A stretch of 64,000 bases of DNA from Neobacillus piezotolerans (GCF_003362805.1 NZ_QNQT01000002.1:248001-312000), one strand, 5' to 3'. Shown: positions 9,326 through 20,022, numbered from the stretch's first letter. A program made the numbers and translations. Notes: generated by a model from the letters alone, not told the origin.

Positions 9326-9606
9326 ATAAGAAAAGCGGAAGCGTCCGTTTAGCGCCGTATGGACTGAAGGGAAGCAACTTCTTTGCGTTACTACCTTGCA
9401 GCTTTGCGACGAGCTGAAGACAACTTCCCCGAATTTGCTGTGGCGCAGGAGCACCTCGCCCACAGTAAAGGAAACACGATGAGCGAAAAGCGAATCGATG
9501 TTGACTTATCGTAGCGAGGGGACCGAAGTACACTAGGCGCTGGGCGCTGGAGCTGGACAAAGAAAAGCGGAAGCGTCCGTTCAGCGCTGAGCTAGATAAA
9601 TTTTAA
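9325..9606 (+). repeat. Interspersed intergenic repeat of Bacillaceae type
   Basis: AGAAAAGCGGAAGCGTCCGT appears at 9329-9348 and again at 9561-9580, framing a unit that contains GATGTTGACTTATCG and CACTAGGCGCTGGGCGCTGG. This composition matches a repeat I recall from many Bacillaceae intergenic regions (AAAAGCGGAAGCGCC...GCGCTGGAGCTGGAC). It starts at the icmF stop codon and pushes the icmF terminator about 300 bp downstream. No protein is encoded; the open frames across it are incidental. Confidence 0.75.
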
Positions 9607-9626
9607 ACATTCGTTTTCAGGAAATT

Positions 9627-9659
9627 CGGGGATGGCGCGGCAGCCATCCCCGGATTTTT
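9627..9659 (+). terminator. Rho-independent terminator of icmF
   Basis: CGGGGATGGC (9627-9636), loop GCGGCA, GCCATCCCCG (9643-9652), followed by GATTTTT: a ten-pair perfect stem with a T run. Confidence 0.88.
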
Positions 9660-9782
9660 AAAAATCGGATTGCTTCATGCACCGGCCTTGAAAATTTTTT
9701 GTAAAAAAAATCCGGGGACGATTAAAATTTTTTCTTTTTCATATATAATATTGGCATACAACAGGGAATGGCTGGTGAAAAA

Positions 9783-9983
9783 ATGAAACTGAAACATGTT
9801 ATTATGCTCCTAGTCCTCTTGGCATGGCCGCTTTATTATCTTTATCAGCGCCAGCTCGGGGCCATTTCATTCCTGTTGCTTGCCATTCTCTTCCTTTATC
9901 TCACCATCAAGGAAATCAAGGATGAAAAAGAACGAAATTCCGGTCCAAAAAAGAAAGGAAACGGAACCGGTCCGGCAAATTAA
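9783..9983 (+). CDS. Small two-helix membrane protein of unknown function
   Basis: A 66-residue protein with two hydrophobic segments (HVIMLLVLLAWPLYYLY and LGAISFLLLAILFLYLTI) joined by a short RQ turn, then a charged Lys/Glu-rich tail. It is probably an integral membrane protein with the tail in the cytoplasm. ATG 9783 has GGTG six bases upstream; ATG 9768 is also in frame but lies too close to its AGGG. TATAAT at 9744-9749 is a good -10 element, without a clear -35. I do not recognise the family. It stands alone between icmF and rpoE. Confidence 0.6.
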   Translation: MKLKHVIMLLVLLAWPLYYLYQRQLGAISFLLLAILFLYLTIKEIKDEKERNSGPKKKGNGTGPAN

Positions 9984-10098
9984 ACTAGGGCCAAATTAGC
10001 ACTGGCTAAAACGGGAAGAATTTGTTTATAATGAAGAATATGCAATTTGGAAGAATCTCTTCCTGGACCTCGTGGTTCAAATGAGAAAGGAAGTGCCA

Positions 10099-10722
10099 AT
10101 GTTGGGTTTAGAACAATACTCAAAAGAACAGTTAAAGGAAATGTCTTTGATTGAAATGGCCTATGAGTTGCTGAAAAGCAAAAAACAGCAAGTAGCCTTC
10201 AATGAGATGCTCGATGAAATCGCGGCCACCGGGGACATTTCATCAGATGAAATCAAGGCGAGGATTGCGCAATTTTATACCGATTTGAACATAGATGGGC
10301 GTTTTATCAGCCTTGGTGAAAACAAATGGGGCCTTCGTGTCTGGTATCCGGTCGATACGGTTGAAGAAGAGCAGGTTGCGGCCGTTAAACCGAAAAAGAA
10401 GAAGGCGAAGAAAGTCATCGACGAAGATCTTGATGATTATGAAGAACTTGACGACGATCTTGATTATGATGATCTGGATGAATTCGAAGAAGACGATGTC
10501 CTTGATGACGAAGAAGATACATTCGAAGATATCGATGAGGCAGAAGACTTCGAGGAAGAAGAGGAAGATTTTGACATCCCTGAAGATGAAGCCCTTGACG
10601 AGGATCTTGATGATGAACTGGATGAGGACCTTGACGAGGATTTGGACGAAGACCTTGAGGAAAGCCTTGAGGCTTTGGAGGAAGATGAACTGGCCGATGA
10701 TGAGGATGACGAAGACCTGTAG
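10099..10722 (+). CDS. rpoE: RNA polymerase delta subunit
   Basis: A 207-residue Firmicutes-specific delta subunit that lowers non-specific RNA polymerase binding and helps enzyme recycling and fast response to initiating NTP changes. The folded N-terminal domain (LEQYSKEQLKEMSLIEMAYE, then RIAQFYTDLNIDGRFISL and WGLRVWYP) aligns with B. subtilis RpoE. The C-terminal half is a long Asp/Glu tract (from about residue 110), preceded by a basic KPKKKKAKK stretch, as in the family. The ATG at 10099 follows AAAGGAAG. It is adjacent to pyrG as in B. subtilis. The pyrG promoter begins five bases after its stop. Confidence 0.96.
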   Translation: MLGLEQYSKEQLKEMSLIEMAYELLKSKKQQVAFNEMLDEIAATGDISSDEIKARIAQFYTDLNIDGRFISLGENKWGLRVWYPVDTVEEEQVAAVKPKKKKAKKVIDEDLDDYEELDDDLDYDDLDEFEEDDVLDDEEDTFEDIDEAEDFEEEEEDFDIPEDEALDEDLDDELDEDLDEDLDEDLEESLEALEEDELADDEDDEDL

Positions 10723-10726
10723 AGGC

Positions 10727-10763
10727 TTGACAATCCGTGTCGCTGCCTGTAGAATCATTTTTG
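10727..10763 (+). promoter_or_regulatory. Sigma-A promoter of pyrG with a GGGC start
   Basis: TTGACA (10727-10732), 17-bp spacer, TAGAAT (10750-10755), then seven bases to GGGCTCC with the predicted start at G10763. A run of G at +1 to +3 followed by C is the initiation sequence that allows G-addition by polymerase stuttering when CTP is low, as shown for B. subtilis pyrG. Confidence 0.85.
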
Positions 10764-10843
10764 GGCTCCTTAAATAAGGACGGACATAATTTGCTATCAA
10801 GCGCTCCCCTTGCCATTTAGGCAGGATGGGCGCTTTTTTATTT
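10763..10843 (+). terminator. pyrG leader attenuator (CTP-sensing by reiterative transcription)
   Basis: The leader ends in a strong terminator: AAGCGCTCCCCTTGCC (10799-10814) pairing with GGCAGGATGGGCGCTT, then a T run. The 5' arm contains CTCCCCTT, which a 5' poly-G tail can pair with to block the terminator. This is the published B. subtilis pyrG mechanism: with CTP scarce, extra G residues are added at the transcript start and read-through follows. A second hairpin-like segment (about 10867-10895) lies between the terminator and pyrG. Confidence 0.82.
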
Positions 10844-10990
10844 TGAAAATAAGATTCGTCAAGCCGCAGCGCCAAGGCAAATGGCTTGCGCTTTTCTTAT
10901 TTTCGGCTTTGGGAACCATCGCAGTCCACTGTTACAATTCCCCTTAGTAAGAATTAGCCGCTTGCCGCCGCAATATTTTTTTCGCGATGA

Positions 10991-12640
<1,650 letters not shown>

Positions 12641-12644
12641 AATG

Positions 12645-12680
12645 AGAGCCGGATTCCTATGACGGGAATCCGGCTCTTTT
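12645..12680. terminator. Bidirectional terminator between pyrG and ywjG
   Basis: AGAGCCGGATTCC (12645-12657) and GGAATCCGGCTCT (12665-12677) form a 13-pair perfect stem with loop TATGACG and a T run on the plus strand; it can also serve the convergent ywjG gene. Confidence 0.9.
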
Positions 12681-12682
12681 AC

Positions 12683-13219
12683 TCATTGCTCCTCATACTC
12701 GGCTAGGATTTCATCGATGATGAATTTGATTCCATAATAGGCGAAAAGGCCGGCGATTGGAGCCGGAAACCCGAAACGGCCCCCGGTTTCATCCGGGAGA
12801 AGCCCTTTTTTCAATAAGAGCCCAACATGGACATCGGCAAGCTCCTCTAGAGTATCGCTGTCCGTCCCTTCCAGCGATGCGGAAATCGCCGCGAATGGAA
12901 TTCCTTCTTTTTGTAAAAGTTTCGCCGCATTGAGGGCACTCGGATCCCCCGAAAAACGGGCCGCTATTAAAGCTCTATCCGGTGCCGTGAACCCTTCGAT
13001 ATTTTCCCCGTCCCAGTTCACCGCGGCGGAAAGCGGCTCTGCCCCAAGCGTTGCTTCAAGCGCGATTGCTTCCATTTCTCCTGCCCCAAAGATGAAAATG
13101 CGCCCTTCACCTGCGGCGGCCTGGGCCAAAAGCCGGGCGGCATCTTCCAAATTTTCTTCCTGTTTTTCCTGAATCCTGCCAAGCAGCCCGGCCAGCTGCG
13201 TAGAAAACATTTTTAACAT
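12683..13219 (-). CDS. ywjG: DUF2529 family protein YwjG
   Basis: A 178-residue protein matching YwjG of B. subtilis by position (between pyrG and spo0F, opposite strand) and by its N-terminal MLKMFSTQLAGLLGRIQE region. It has a central glycine-rich segment GRIFIFGAGEMEAIALEA like the sugar-isomerase (SIS) fold, to which DUF2529 proteins are related. No catalytic activity has been assigned in the family that I know of. The start at 13219 follows GGAGG; an in-frame ATG 12 bases upstream overlaps that ribosome-binding site and is unlikely. Confidence 0.85.
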   Translation of the reverse strand: MLKMFSTQLAGLLGRIQEKQEENLEDAARLLAQAAAGEGRIFIFGAGEMEAIALEATLGAEPLSAAVNWDGENIEGFTAPDRALIAARFSGDPSALNAAKLLQKEGIPFAAISASLEGTDSDTLEELADVHVGLLLKKGLLPDETGGRFGFPAPIAGLFAYYGIKFIIDEILAEYEEQ

Positions 13220-13281
13220 GGCGGCCTCCACTCATTTCATTTTTCCTTCATTATAGACAAATTCAAGCAGGTTGCAAAAAA

Positions 13282-13336
13282 TGTCGTAAAATCAACGGGT
13301 GATTTTTGCAGGAAATTACAAAGAAAAAGAGAAGTA
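13282..13336 (+). promoter_or_regulatory. Candidate sigma-H promoter and Spo0A box of spo0F
   Basis: GCAGGAAAT (13308-13316) matches the sigma-H -35 consensus RNAGGAWWW fully. After 11 bases AGAGAAGTA (13328-13336) matches RNNGAATWW at all but one position. TGTCGTA at 13282-13288 is one base from the 0A box TGTCGAA. In B. subtilis spo0F is transcribed by sigma-H and controlled by Spo0A, so the arrangement is expected. Confidence 0.55.
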
Positions 13337-13405
13337 GTCAAATGGAATATCCGGGGCGAATGGCCTGGGAGAGAAAATTAGCAGGGAAATCGGGGCGATT
13401 GTAAA

Positions 13406-13780
13406 ATGAAGGGAAAAATATTGATTGTAGACGACCAATTTGGTATCCGAATTCTGTTGAATGAAGTTTTTCAAAAGGAAGGATATTCGACATTTCAGGC
13501 GGCGAATGGCATCCAGGCTCTTGATATTGTTAAGAAACACTCACCCGACTTGGTGTTGCTGGATATGAAAATCCCCGGGATGGATGGTATAGAAATTCTT
13601 AAACGGATGAAAATCATTGATCCGGAGATTCGGGTAATCATTATGACGGCATATGGAGAACTGGATATGATCCAGGAAGCAAAAGATCTTGGGGCAATTA
13701 CGCATTTCGCGAAACCGTTCGATATTGATGATATCCGCGGTGCTGTGAAAATCTATGCCGACAGGAGCCAAGGCGTTTAA
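13406..13780 (+). CDS. spo0F: Sporulation phosphorelay response regulator Spo0F
   Basis: A 124-residue single-domain receiver, the same length as B. subtilis Spo0F and with no output domain. It takes phosphate from sporulation kinases and passes it to Spo0B on the way to Spo0A. Acidic pocket Asp9-Asp10, phosphoacceptor Asp53 ([13 protein letters not shown]), Thr81 (MTAYGE) and Lys103 (HFAKPFD) are all present. The segment [11 protein letters not shown] is almost unchanged from B. subtilis. The start at ATG 13406 has only a weak GGGG upstream. Its presence shows an intact phosphorelay component. Confidence 0.97.
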   Translation: MKGKILIVDDQFGIRILLNEVFQKEGYSTFQAANGIQALDIVKKHSPDLVLLDMKIPGMDGIEILKRMKIIDPEIRVIIMTAYGELDMIQEAKDLGAITHFAKPFDIDDIRGAVKIYADRSQGV

Positions 13781-13830
13781 AAATCCAGGTTTGCCAGTTT
13801 TATTTTCCTGGCATGGTGGTAAAAGGAAAA

Positions 13831-13845
13831 TGGTTGCGCTTACAA
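13831..13845 (-). promoter_or_regulatory. Candidate CcpA cre site upstream of fbaA
   Basis: On the minus strand TTGTAAGCGCAACCA fits the cre consensus WTGNAANCGNWWNCA at every position. It lies 190 bp before fbaA and 51 bp after spo0F. cre sites are pseudo-palindromic and can act in either orientation. Whether it represses or activates depends on the unmapped promoter. Confidence 0.5.
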
Positions 13846-14035
13846 TGCGTATGTTGGCTGGAATCTGTCCGATTAATGGAATTTTCGGGGCTGGTCTGCT
13901 ATGATTACTAATGGAATTGGCTGGCGCGAGCAGCTTTCAGCCGGCCAAAATCGTTACATATTTGGCTATCGGAAGGGGGACCTTATGATGGGAACCCTGG
14001 ATACGGGATACGGCCAATACTAAGGAGGAAATCCA

Positions 14036-14893
14036 ATGCCTTTAGTTTCCATGACAGAAATGCTGAACAAAGCTAAAGCGGAAGGCTACGCTGTAGGGCA
14101 GTTCAACTTGAACAACCTTGAATTCACACAAGCGATCCTTTTGGCAGCCCAAGAGGAGAAGTCCCCTGTTATCCTTGGGGTATCCGAAGGCGCAGGGCGA
14201 TACATGGGTGGATTCAAGACAGTGGTGAAAATGGTTGAGGGCCTAATGGAGGACTACAATATCACAGTGCCTGTCGCAATCCATCTTGATCACGGTTCAA
14301 GCTTTGACAAGTGCAAGGCTGCCATTGACGCTGGCTTTACGTCCGTCATGATTGATGCCTCGCATCACCCGTTTGAAGAAAATATTGAAATCACTTCAAA
14401 AGTGGTAGAATATGCCCATTCAAAAGGAGTTTCTGTTGAAGCGGAGCTTGGAACAGTTGGCGGCCAGGAGGATGATGTCGTTGCGGATGGCGTTATCTAT
14501 GCTGATCCAAAGGAATGTGAAGAACTTGTAAAACGCACAGGAATCGACTGCCTGGCTCCCGCGCTTGGATCTGTTCACGGTCCTTATAAAGGCGAGCCAA
14601 ACCTTGGTTTCAAGGAAATGGAAGAGATTGGGAATATTACCGGCTTGCCACTCGTCCTGCACGGAGGGACTGGCATCCCAACAAAGGATATCCAAAAATC
14701 CATTTCGCTTGGGACAGCAAAAATCAATGTAAATACTGAAAATCAAATGGCATCAGCAAAGGTTGTACGTGAAGTTCTGGCCGCTAAGCCGAATGAGTAC
14801 GACCCACGCAAATATATGGGCCCTGCCCGTGATGCCATTAAAGAAACAGTGATCGGAAAAATGCGTGAATTCGGTTCAGCAGGCAAAGCATAA
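14036..14893 (+). CDS. fbaA: Class II fructose-1,6-bisphosphate aldolase
   Basis: A 285-residue zinc-dependent cytosolic aldolase that splits fructose-1,6-bisphosphate to DHAP and glyceraldehyde-3-phosphate. The Asp/His pair of the HLDHGSSFD motif lies at residues 85-86 (catalytic Asp and a zinc ligand), the Glu-rich [14 protein letters not shown] segment follows, and [16 protein letters not shown] carries a further zinc His and phosphate-binding residues. The ATG at 14036 follows AAGGAGG. The order spo0F-fbaA-tal-murAB is as in B. subtilis. A perfect cre match lies upstream, hinting at carbon control of this glycolytic and gluconeogenic step. Confidence 0.97.
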   Translation: MPLVSMTEMLNKAKAEGYAVGQFNLNNLEFTQAILLAAQEEKSPVILGVSEGAGRYMGGFKTVVKMVEGLMEDYNITVPVAIHLDHGSSFDKCKAAIDAGFTSVMIDASHHPFEENIEITSKVVEYAHSKGVSVEAELGTVGGQEDDVVADGVIYADPKECEELVKRTGIDCLAPALGSVHGPYKGEPNLGFKEMEEIGNITGLPLVLHGGTGIPTKDIQKSISLGTAKINVNTENQMASAKVVREVLAAKPNEYDPRKYMGPARDAIKETVIGKMREFGSAGKA

Positions 14894-14950
14894 TGCCGAC
14901 TTGGCCGGAGCTTGCTGTTAAAAGCCGGCGGAGGCCATATAAAGTTTGGA

Positions 14951-14982
14951 GGAACCGCCCCCTGGGACAGAGGGCGGTTTCC
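14951..14982 (+). terminator. Terminator-like hairpin between fbaA and tal
   Basis: AACCGCCC (14953-14960) pairs with GGGCGGTT (14972-14979); the following T tract is short and broken, so termination may be partial and tal may be reached by read-through. Confidence 0.6.
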
Positions 14983-15039
14983 GTTCATTCACTCCCGGTT
15001 TGGAAAACCCAAAATAATTAAACATCAGGAGGTAACCAA

Positions 15040-15681
15040 ATGAAGTTCTTTATCGATACAGCCAATATGGATGAAATTCGCGAAGCCTACGCGCTTGGCC
15101 TTTTATCCGGAGTAACCACGAACCCTTCCCTTGTCGCCAAGGAAAAGGGAGTGTCCTTTGAAGACCGTTTAAAGGAAATAACAGAACTTGTACCAGGTTC
15201 CGTCAGTGCCGAAGTAATTGCTCTTGATGCGGAAGGCATGATTAAAGAGGGCAAGGAACTTGCAAAAATTGCACCGAATATTACAATCAAAGTGCCGATG
15301 ACTCCAGAAGGGTTAAAAGCAGTCCATGCTTTTTCAAAGGAAGGCATTAAAACGAATGTTACCCTCATCTTCAATGCAAACCAGGCATTGCTTGCGGCCC
15401 GAGCCGGTGCGAGCTACGTATCCCCTTTCCTTGGAAGGCTTGATGATATCGGCCAGAACGGCCTTGACCTCATTTCTACGATCGCTGAAATTTTTGCGGT
15501 TCACGGTATTGAAACGGAAATTATCGCGGCTTCAATCAGGCATCCAATGCATGTGACCGAAGCAGCTTTACGCGGTGCGCATATCGCAACCATTCCATAT
15601 AAGGTCCTTATGCAGCTATTCGGCCATCCGCTTACAGACAAAGGAATCGAGGCATTCCTGAAAGACTGGAATTCCCGTTAA
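15040..15681 (+). CDS. tal: Transaldolase (short TalC/fructose-6-phosphate aldolase-type)
   Basis: A 213-residue cytosolic enzyme of the pentose phosphate pathway that moves a dihydroxyacetone unit between sugar phosphates. The start [13 protein letters not shown], the [11 protein letters not shown] segment and the Schiff-base Lys84 in [10 protein letters not shown] are diagnostic for the small transaldolase family. The C-terminal [20 protein letters not shown] is also standard. ATG 15040 follows AGGAGG. The gene is equivalent to ywjH of B. subtilis and lies between fbaA and murAB. Confidence 0.95.
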   Translation: MKFFIDTANMDEIREAYALGLLSGVTTNPSLVAKEKGVSFEDRLKEITELVPGSVSAEVIALDAEGMIKEGKELAKIAPNITIKVPMTPEGLKAVHAFSKEGIKTNVTLIFNANQALLAARAGASYVSPFLGRLDDIGQNGLDLISTIAEIFAVHGIETEIIAASIRHPMHVTEAALRGAHIATIPYKVLMQLFGHPLTDKGIEAFLKDWNSR

Positions 15682-15895
15682 GTAATCCCTGAGGTGCCCG
15701 TACTGGAGCATGCTTACTATTTTTGAACTTTTTTAGTTATCGATACATGAAAAGGGAATTTTCGTGTAAACTAGAGGGTAAGACAAACTGCCGGATTATG
15801 CCTTATGTTAATGGAAAATAATACCTTAAGCGTCGGCCGGAAGCAAAGCTGTCGGCCGATACAGCTATGATCGATGGCTGGAAAGGGAGTCGGAA

Positions 15896-17182
15896 ATGGA
15901 AAAGCTTAAAATTGCCGGTGGCTATCCACTGAAAGGGACTGTTCGGGTAAGCGGTGCCAAAAACAGCGCGGTAGCATTAATCCCCGCCACAATACTTGCG
16001 GATTCTCCTGTAACGATCGAGGGGCTGCCGGATATTTCGGATGTTGAAATCCTTAAAGGGCTTCTGGAGGAAATTGGCGGGCACGTTAAGCTATCTGACA
16101 ATGAAATGACGGTAGATCCATCCGGCATGATCTCCATGCCGCTGCCAAATGGAAAAGTAAAGAAGCTCCGGGCATCCTATTACTTGATGGGAGCAATGCT
16201 TGGGCGGTTCAAGAAAGCCGTAATCGGGCTCCCAGGCGGATGCCATCTCGGGCCAAGACCGATCGATCAGCATATAAAAGGGTTTGAGGCGCTTGGGGCT
16301 AGCGTTACAAACGAACAGGGCGCCATTTACTTAAGGGCGGAAGAATTAAGGGGCGCGAGGATTTATCTCGATGTCGTCAGCGTCGGCGCGACAATCAATA
16401 TCATGTTGGCGGCGGTTCGCGCCAAAGGGCGGACCGTTATTGAAAACGCGGCCAAGGAACCCGAAATCATTGATGTGGCCACGTTGCTGACCAATATGGG
16501 TGCCCGGATAAAAGGCGCAGGAACAGATGTCATTCGTATTGACGGCGTTGAAAGCCTTCATGGCTGCCGCCATACCATTATCCCGGACAGAATCGAAGCG
16601 GGTACGTATATCATTCTCGGCGCCGCGATGGGGGAAGGCGTCCTTGTCGATAATGTCATTCCCCAGCACCTCGAGTCACTGATCGCCAAGCTTAGTGAAA
16701 TGGGTGTGTACGTTGAAGCCGGAGATGACCAGATATTCGTACGGAGTTCGTCCAGCCTGAAGGCTGTCGATATTAAGACGCTTGTGTACCCAGGTTTCCC
16801 TACAGACCTTCAGCAGCCGTTTACGTCCCTTTTGACAAGGGCTGAAGGTTCAAGTATGGTAACGGATACTATATACGGTGCACGTTTCAAGCATATCGAC
16901 GAACTAAGGCGGATGAATGCGAGCATCAAGGTCGAGGGGCGTTCCGCCATCGTTTCCGGTCCCGTCCAACTTCAGGGGGCAAAGGTGAAGGCGAGCGATC
17001 TCCGCGCGGGCGCGGCGCTTGTGATTGCCGGGCTAATGGCTGAAGGGATTACCGAAGTGACGGGCCTTGAGCACATTGACAGGGGCTATAGCAATCTTGT
17101 CGAAAAGCTGAACGGCCTTGGAGCGACAGTCTGGCGGGAAGCGATGACTGAAGATGAAGCCGAACAGCTGAAAAATACGTAG
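15896..17182 (+). CDS. murAB: UDP-N-acetylglucosamine 1-carboxyvinyltransferase (second paralogue)
   Basis: A 428-residue cytosolic enzyme that transfers enolpyruvate from PEP to UDP-GlcNAc, the first committed step of peptidoglycan synthesis. The active-site Cys116 lies in [15 protein letters not shown], the fosfomycin target. The [13 protein letters not shown] segment near the N-terminus and the [15 protein letters not shown] loop near the C-terminus are typical. Firmicutes carry two copies; position after tal and before glpX identifies this as the MurAB/MurZ type. ATG 15896 has GGAAAGGGAG nearby. A terminator lies just downstream, so glpX may have its own promoter. Confidence 0.95.
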   Translation: MEKLKIAGGYPLKGTVRVSGAKNSAVALIPATILADSPVTIEGLPDISDVEILKGLLEEIGGHVKLSDNEMTVDPSGMISMPLPNGKVKKLRASYYLMGAMLGRFKKAVIGLPGGCHLGPRPIDQHIKGFEALGASVTNEQGAIYLRAEELRGARIYLDVVSVGATINIMLAAVRAKGRTVIENAAKEPEIIDVATLLTNMGARIKGAGTDVIRIDGVESLHGCRHTIIPDRIEAGTYIILGAAMGEGVLVDNVIPQHLESLIAKLSEMGVYVEAGDDQIFVRSSSSLKAVDIKTLVYPGFPTDLQQPFTSLLTRAEGSSMVTDTIYGARFKHIDELRRMNASIKVEGRSAIVSGPVQLQGAKVKASDLRAGAALVIAGLMAEGITEVTGLEHIDRGYSNLVEKLNGLGATVWREAMTEDEAEQLKNT

Positions 17183-17192
17183 CATCGTCTTG

Positions 17193-17224
17193 AAGGCGCC
17201 AGCCGCAATGGGCAGCGCCTTTTA
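17193..17224 (+). terminator. Terminator after murAB
   Basis: AAGGCGC (17193-17199) pairs with GCGCCTT (17215-17221) and continues into TT; the loop is 15 bases. Confidence 0.65.
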
Positions 17225-17287
17225 AAGCTGCACTTGCGTAACTGGTTTAAGAATACTAGAACTAAACCAACGATGGGGGAAAAACCG

Positions 17288-18250
17288 ATGGAAAGAAGCT
17301 TAACGATGGAACTCGTCCGCGTAACGGAAGGAGCCGCCCTGGCTTCCGCCCGGTGGATGGGCAGGGGAAAAAAGGATGAAGCGGATGATGCGGCCACCTC
17401 GGCCATGCGGGATGTGTTCGATACAGTGCCGATGAAGGGCACGGTTGTAATTGGCGAAGGGGAAATGGACGAAGCGCCAATGCTTTTTATCGGTGAAAAG
17501 CTTGGCACTGGTTATGGGCCAAGGGTCGATGTCGCTGTCGATCCCCTTGAAGGTACGAACATTGTCGCTTCAGGAGGCTGGAACGCGCTGGCTGTACTCG
17601 CTGTCGCCGACCATGGAAACCTGCTTCACGCACCCGATATGTATATGGATAAAATCGCGGTTGGGCCCGAAGCTGTCGGCCTGATCGATCTGAATGCTTC
17701 CGTACTTGATAATCTCAAGGCGGTTGCCCGCGCGAAAAACAAGGATATCGAGGATGTCGTTGCAACCGTCCTGAACCGTGAGCGCCACGCCGGCATTATT
17801 GCCGAGCTCCGTGAAGCGGGCGCGAGGATTAAACTTATCAATGATGGCGATGTGGCCGGGGCAATCAACACGGCCTTTGATTTTACCGGCGTCGATATTT
17901 TATTCGGGTCGGGGGGCGCGCCTGAGGGTGTGCTTGCTGCCGTAGCCTTGAAATGCCTCGGCGGGGAACTGATTGGAAAGCTGGATCCTCAAAATGACGC
18001 TGAAATAGAACGATGCAGGAAAATGGGTCTTGATGTGAATAAAATTCTCAGGATGGAAGACCTTGTTAAAGGCGATGATGCCATTTTTGCAGCGACCGGT
18101 GTAACGGATGGAGAGCTTTTAAAAGGGGTCCAATTCAAAGGTTCCTATGGTTCGACCCATTCCGTCGTCATGCGGGCAAAATCAGGGACAGTCCGATTTA
18201 TTGAAGGCCGGCACAGCCTTCATAAAAAACCAAACCTTGTAATCCGATAA
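17288..18250 (+). CDS. glpX: Class II fructose-1,6-bisphosphatase
   Basis: A 320-residue enzyme matching B. subtilis GlpX (YwjI) from its first residues ([19 protein letters not shown]). It hydrolyses fructose-1,6-bisphosphate to fructose-6-phosphate in gluconeogenesis. Metal- and substrate-binding signatures are [13 protein letters not shown] and [12 protein letters not shown] near residues 55-95; the C-terminal [16 protein letters not shown] is also conserved. ATG 17288 is chosen by the family start and the GGGGAA six bases upstream; in-frame ATG 17273 is less likely. It sits near fbaA, which acts on the same sugar phosphate. Confidence 0.95.
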   Translation: MERSLTMELVRVTEGAALASARWMGRGKKDEADDAATSAMRDVFDTVPMKGTVVIGEGEMDEAPMLFIGEKLGTGYGPRVDVAVDPLEGTNIVASGGWNALAVLAVADHGNLLHAPDMYMDKIAVGPEAVGLIDLNASVLDNLKAVARAKNKDIEDVVATVLNRERHAGIIAELREAGARIKLINDGDVAGAINTAFDFTGVDILFGSGGAPEGVLAAVALKCLGGELIGKLDPQNDAEIERCRKMGLDVNKILRMEDLVKGDDAIFAATGVTDGELLKGVQFKGSYGSTHSVVMRAKSGTVRFIEGRHSLHKKPNLVIR

Positions 18251-18350
18251 CGATAACGATGATGTTCCGGGCCTTCGGTTGGCCCGGGGCCCCTATTAGC
18301 GGAAAAAAAACCGAATTGCAAAAAGTATGGTTATTTTCATGAATAACGGG

Positions 18351-18570
18351 TAAAATAGAAATTGTTTTGCAAGCATCTGTCAATCTTCCAATTAAACTTC
18401 CAGAATCCTTCAAGAGCAATGAAATCCCTCTCTGCATGAAACATGGCAACCCAACTATTTAACTTGAATCGTTGTGCCTGCCTTTCAACCGTTTTCAAAT
18501 GTAAAAAAACGAGGGCATCCCAAAGGATGCAGCAAAGAGAAGAACCAAATTTGTAAAGAGTGGTGTCCAA
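18351..18570 (+). promoter_or_regulatory. rho 5' leader, C-rich and G-poor (possible Rho autoregulation site)
   Basis: TAAAAT at 18351-18356 is a plausible -10 element with a weak -35. The 120 bases 18371-18490 contain, by hand count, 34 C and 15 G, the reverse of the surrounding coding strand. Unstructured C-over-G RNA is what Rho binds, and B. subtilis rho is known to be autoregulated through its leader. A small hairpin (CATCC/GGATG, about 18515-18530) precedes the start codon. The upstream bases 18260-18300 hold a GGGCC/GGCCC hairpin after glpX. Confidence 0.5.
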
Positions 18571-19848
18571 ATGGAATTAACAATTACAAGCCTCGAAAAT
18601 ATGAAGCTTAAGGAACTATATGAATTGGCAAGGGAATATAAGGTTTCCTATTACAGCAAATTGACAAAAAAGGAACTCATTTTCTCCATCCTAAAGGCTC
18701 GCGCTGAACAGCAGGGCTATTTCTTCATGGAAGGCGTCCTTGAAATCATCCAATCCGAGGGATTTGGATTCCTGCGCCCAATCAACTACTCCCCGAGTTC
18801 GGAGGATATTTATATTTCGGCATCGCAGATCCGCCGCTTCGACCTTAGGAATGGAGATAAAGTGTCAGGCAAGGTAAGGCCGCCAAAAGAGAGCGAACGC
18901 TATTACGGCCTGCTCCATGTTGAGGCGGTCAATGGAGAAAATCCGGAATCCGCAAAGGAACGGGTCCACTTTCCGGCACTTACGGCCCTGTATCCCGACA
19001 GGCAAATCAAGCTTGAGACGACTCCAAAACATCTTTCAACAAGAATTATGGATTTAATCGCCCCTGTCGGCTTCGGGCAGCGCGGTCTGATTGTCGCACC
19101 GCCAAAAGCAGGGAAAACAATGCTGATAAAAGAAATTGCAAACAGTATTACGACCAATCACCCGGAAGCTGAGCTAATTGTCCTTTTGATTGACGAGAGG
19201 CCGGAGGAAGTGACCGACATTGAACGTTCCGTGGCCGGGGATGTTGTCAGTTCGACATTCGACGAAGTGCCTGAGAACCATATAAAGGTTGCTGAACTTG
19301 TCCTTGAACGCGCGATGCGCCTTGTGGAACATAAAAAGGATGTCATTATCCTCATGGATAGTATTACAAGGCTTGCAAGGGCGTACAACCTGGTCATCCC
19401 GCCGAGCGGGAGAACCCTTTCCGGAGGTATTGACCCTGCGGCCTTCCACCGTCCGAAACGGTTCTTTGGAGCGGCGCGGAATATTGAGGAGGGCGGTAGC
19501 CTCACCATCCTCGCGACAGCCCTGGTGGACACAGGCTCACGTATGGATGATGTCATTTATGAAGAATTCAAAGGGACAGGAAACATGGAACTCCATCTTG
19601 ACCGAACCCTTGCTGAAAGAAGGATCTTCCCAGCCCTTGATATCCGGAGATCGGGAACCAGGAAGGAAGAGCTGCTGCTGCCAAAAGACCAGCTTGATAA
19701 GCTGTGGGCCATCAGGAAATCGATGTCAGACAGCCCTGACTTCGCGGAGCGCTTCCTGAAAAAGTTAAAACAAACAAAGTCGAACGAAGAATTCTTTGCC
19801 CAGGTTGGCGAAGAAATGAAAGCAAGCACGGCAAGAAAACAGCAGTAA
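18571..19848 (+). CDS. rho: Transcription termination factor Rho
   Basis: A 425-residue RNA-dependent ATPase that translocates along nascent RNA and ends transcription as a hexameric ring. The N-terminal Rho_N helix bundle ([16 protein letters not shown]) leads into the cold-shock-like RNA-binding domain (GFGFLRP, about residues 65-70). The Walker A is APPKAGKT (176-183), Walker [17 protein letters not shown], and the R-loop region [15 protein letters not shown] follows. Length is normal and there is no insertion domain. ATG 18571 follows AAAGAGTGG. The neighbouring rpmE has its own promoter. Confidence 0.97.
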   Translation: MELTITSLENMKLKELYELAREYKVSYYSKLTKKELIFSILKARAEQQGYFFMEGVLEIIQSEGFGFLRPINYSPSSEDIYISASQIRRFDLRNGDKVSGKVRPPKESERYYGLLHVEAVNGENPESAKERVHFPALTALYPDRQIKLETTPKHLSTRIMDLIAPVGFGQRGLIVAPPKAGKTMLIKEIANSITTNHPEAELIVLLIDERPEEVTDIERSVAGDVVSSTFDEVPENHIKVAELVLERAMRLVEHKKDVIILMDSITRLARAYNLVIPPSGRTLSGGIDPAAFHRPKRFFGAARNIEEGGSLTILATALVDTGSRMDDVIYEEFKGTGNMELHLDRTLAERRIFPALDIRRSGTRKEELLLPKDQLDKLWAIRKSMSDSPDFAERFLKKLKQTKSNEEFFAQVGEEMKASTARKQQ

Positions 19849-19901
19849 TAGGGAGTTCGGTTCAGCCGTAAATCCGATACGATTTTCTTGAAAATCCCAT
19901 C

Positions 19902-19930
19902 TTGCAAAAGATGGATGGGCTTGTTATAAT
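19902..19930 (+). promoter_or_regulatory. Sigma-A promoter of rpmE
   Basis: TTGCAA (19902-19907), 17-bp spacer, TATAAT (19925-19930). The transcript would have a leader of about 85 bases before the rpmE start, long enough for a ribosomal-protein leader structure, but no known motif was identified. Confidence 0.75.
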
Positions 19931-20022
19931 AATAACAGTGTTTTTTTACCACTTCGGGGCCAAAACGCACCCGGGTCTATAACTCTGTTTCGAATGATTC
20001 AGGGCGGAAGGAGATGAAAAGA

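Noticed and set aside
10243-10875. Long reverse-strand frames opposite rpoE
   Set aside because: They mirror the Asp/Glu-rich codons of the delta subunit tail (GAT/GAA read backwards as Ile/Phe or Ser), have no ribosome-binding site, and the forward protein is clearly RpoE.
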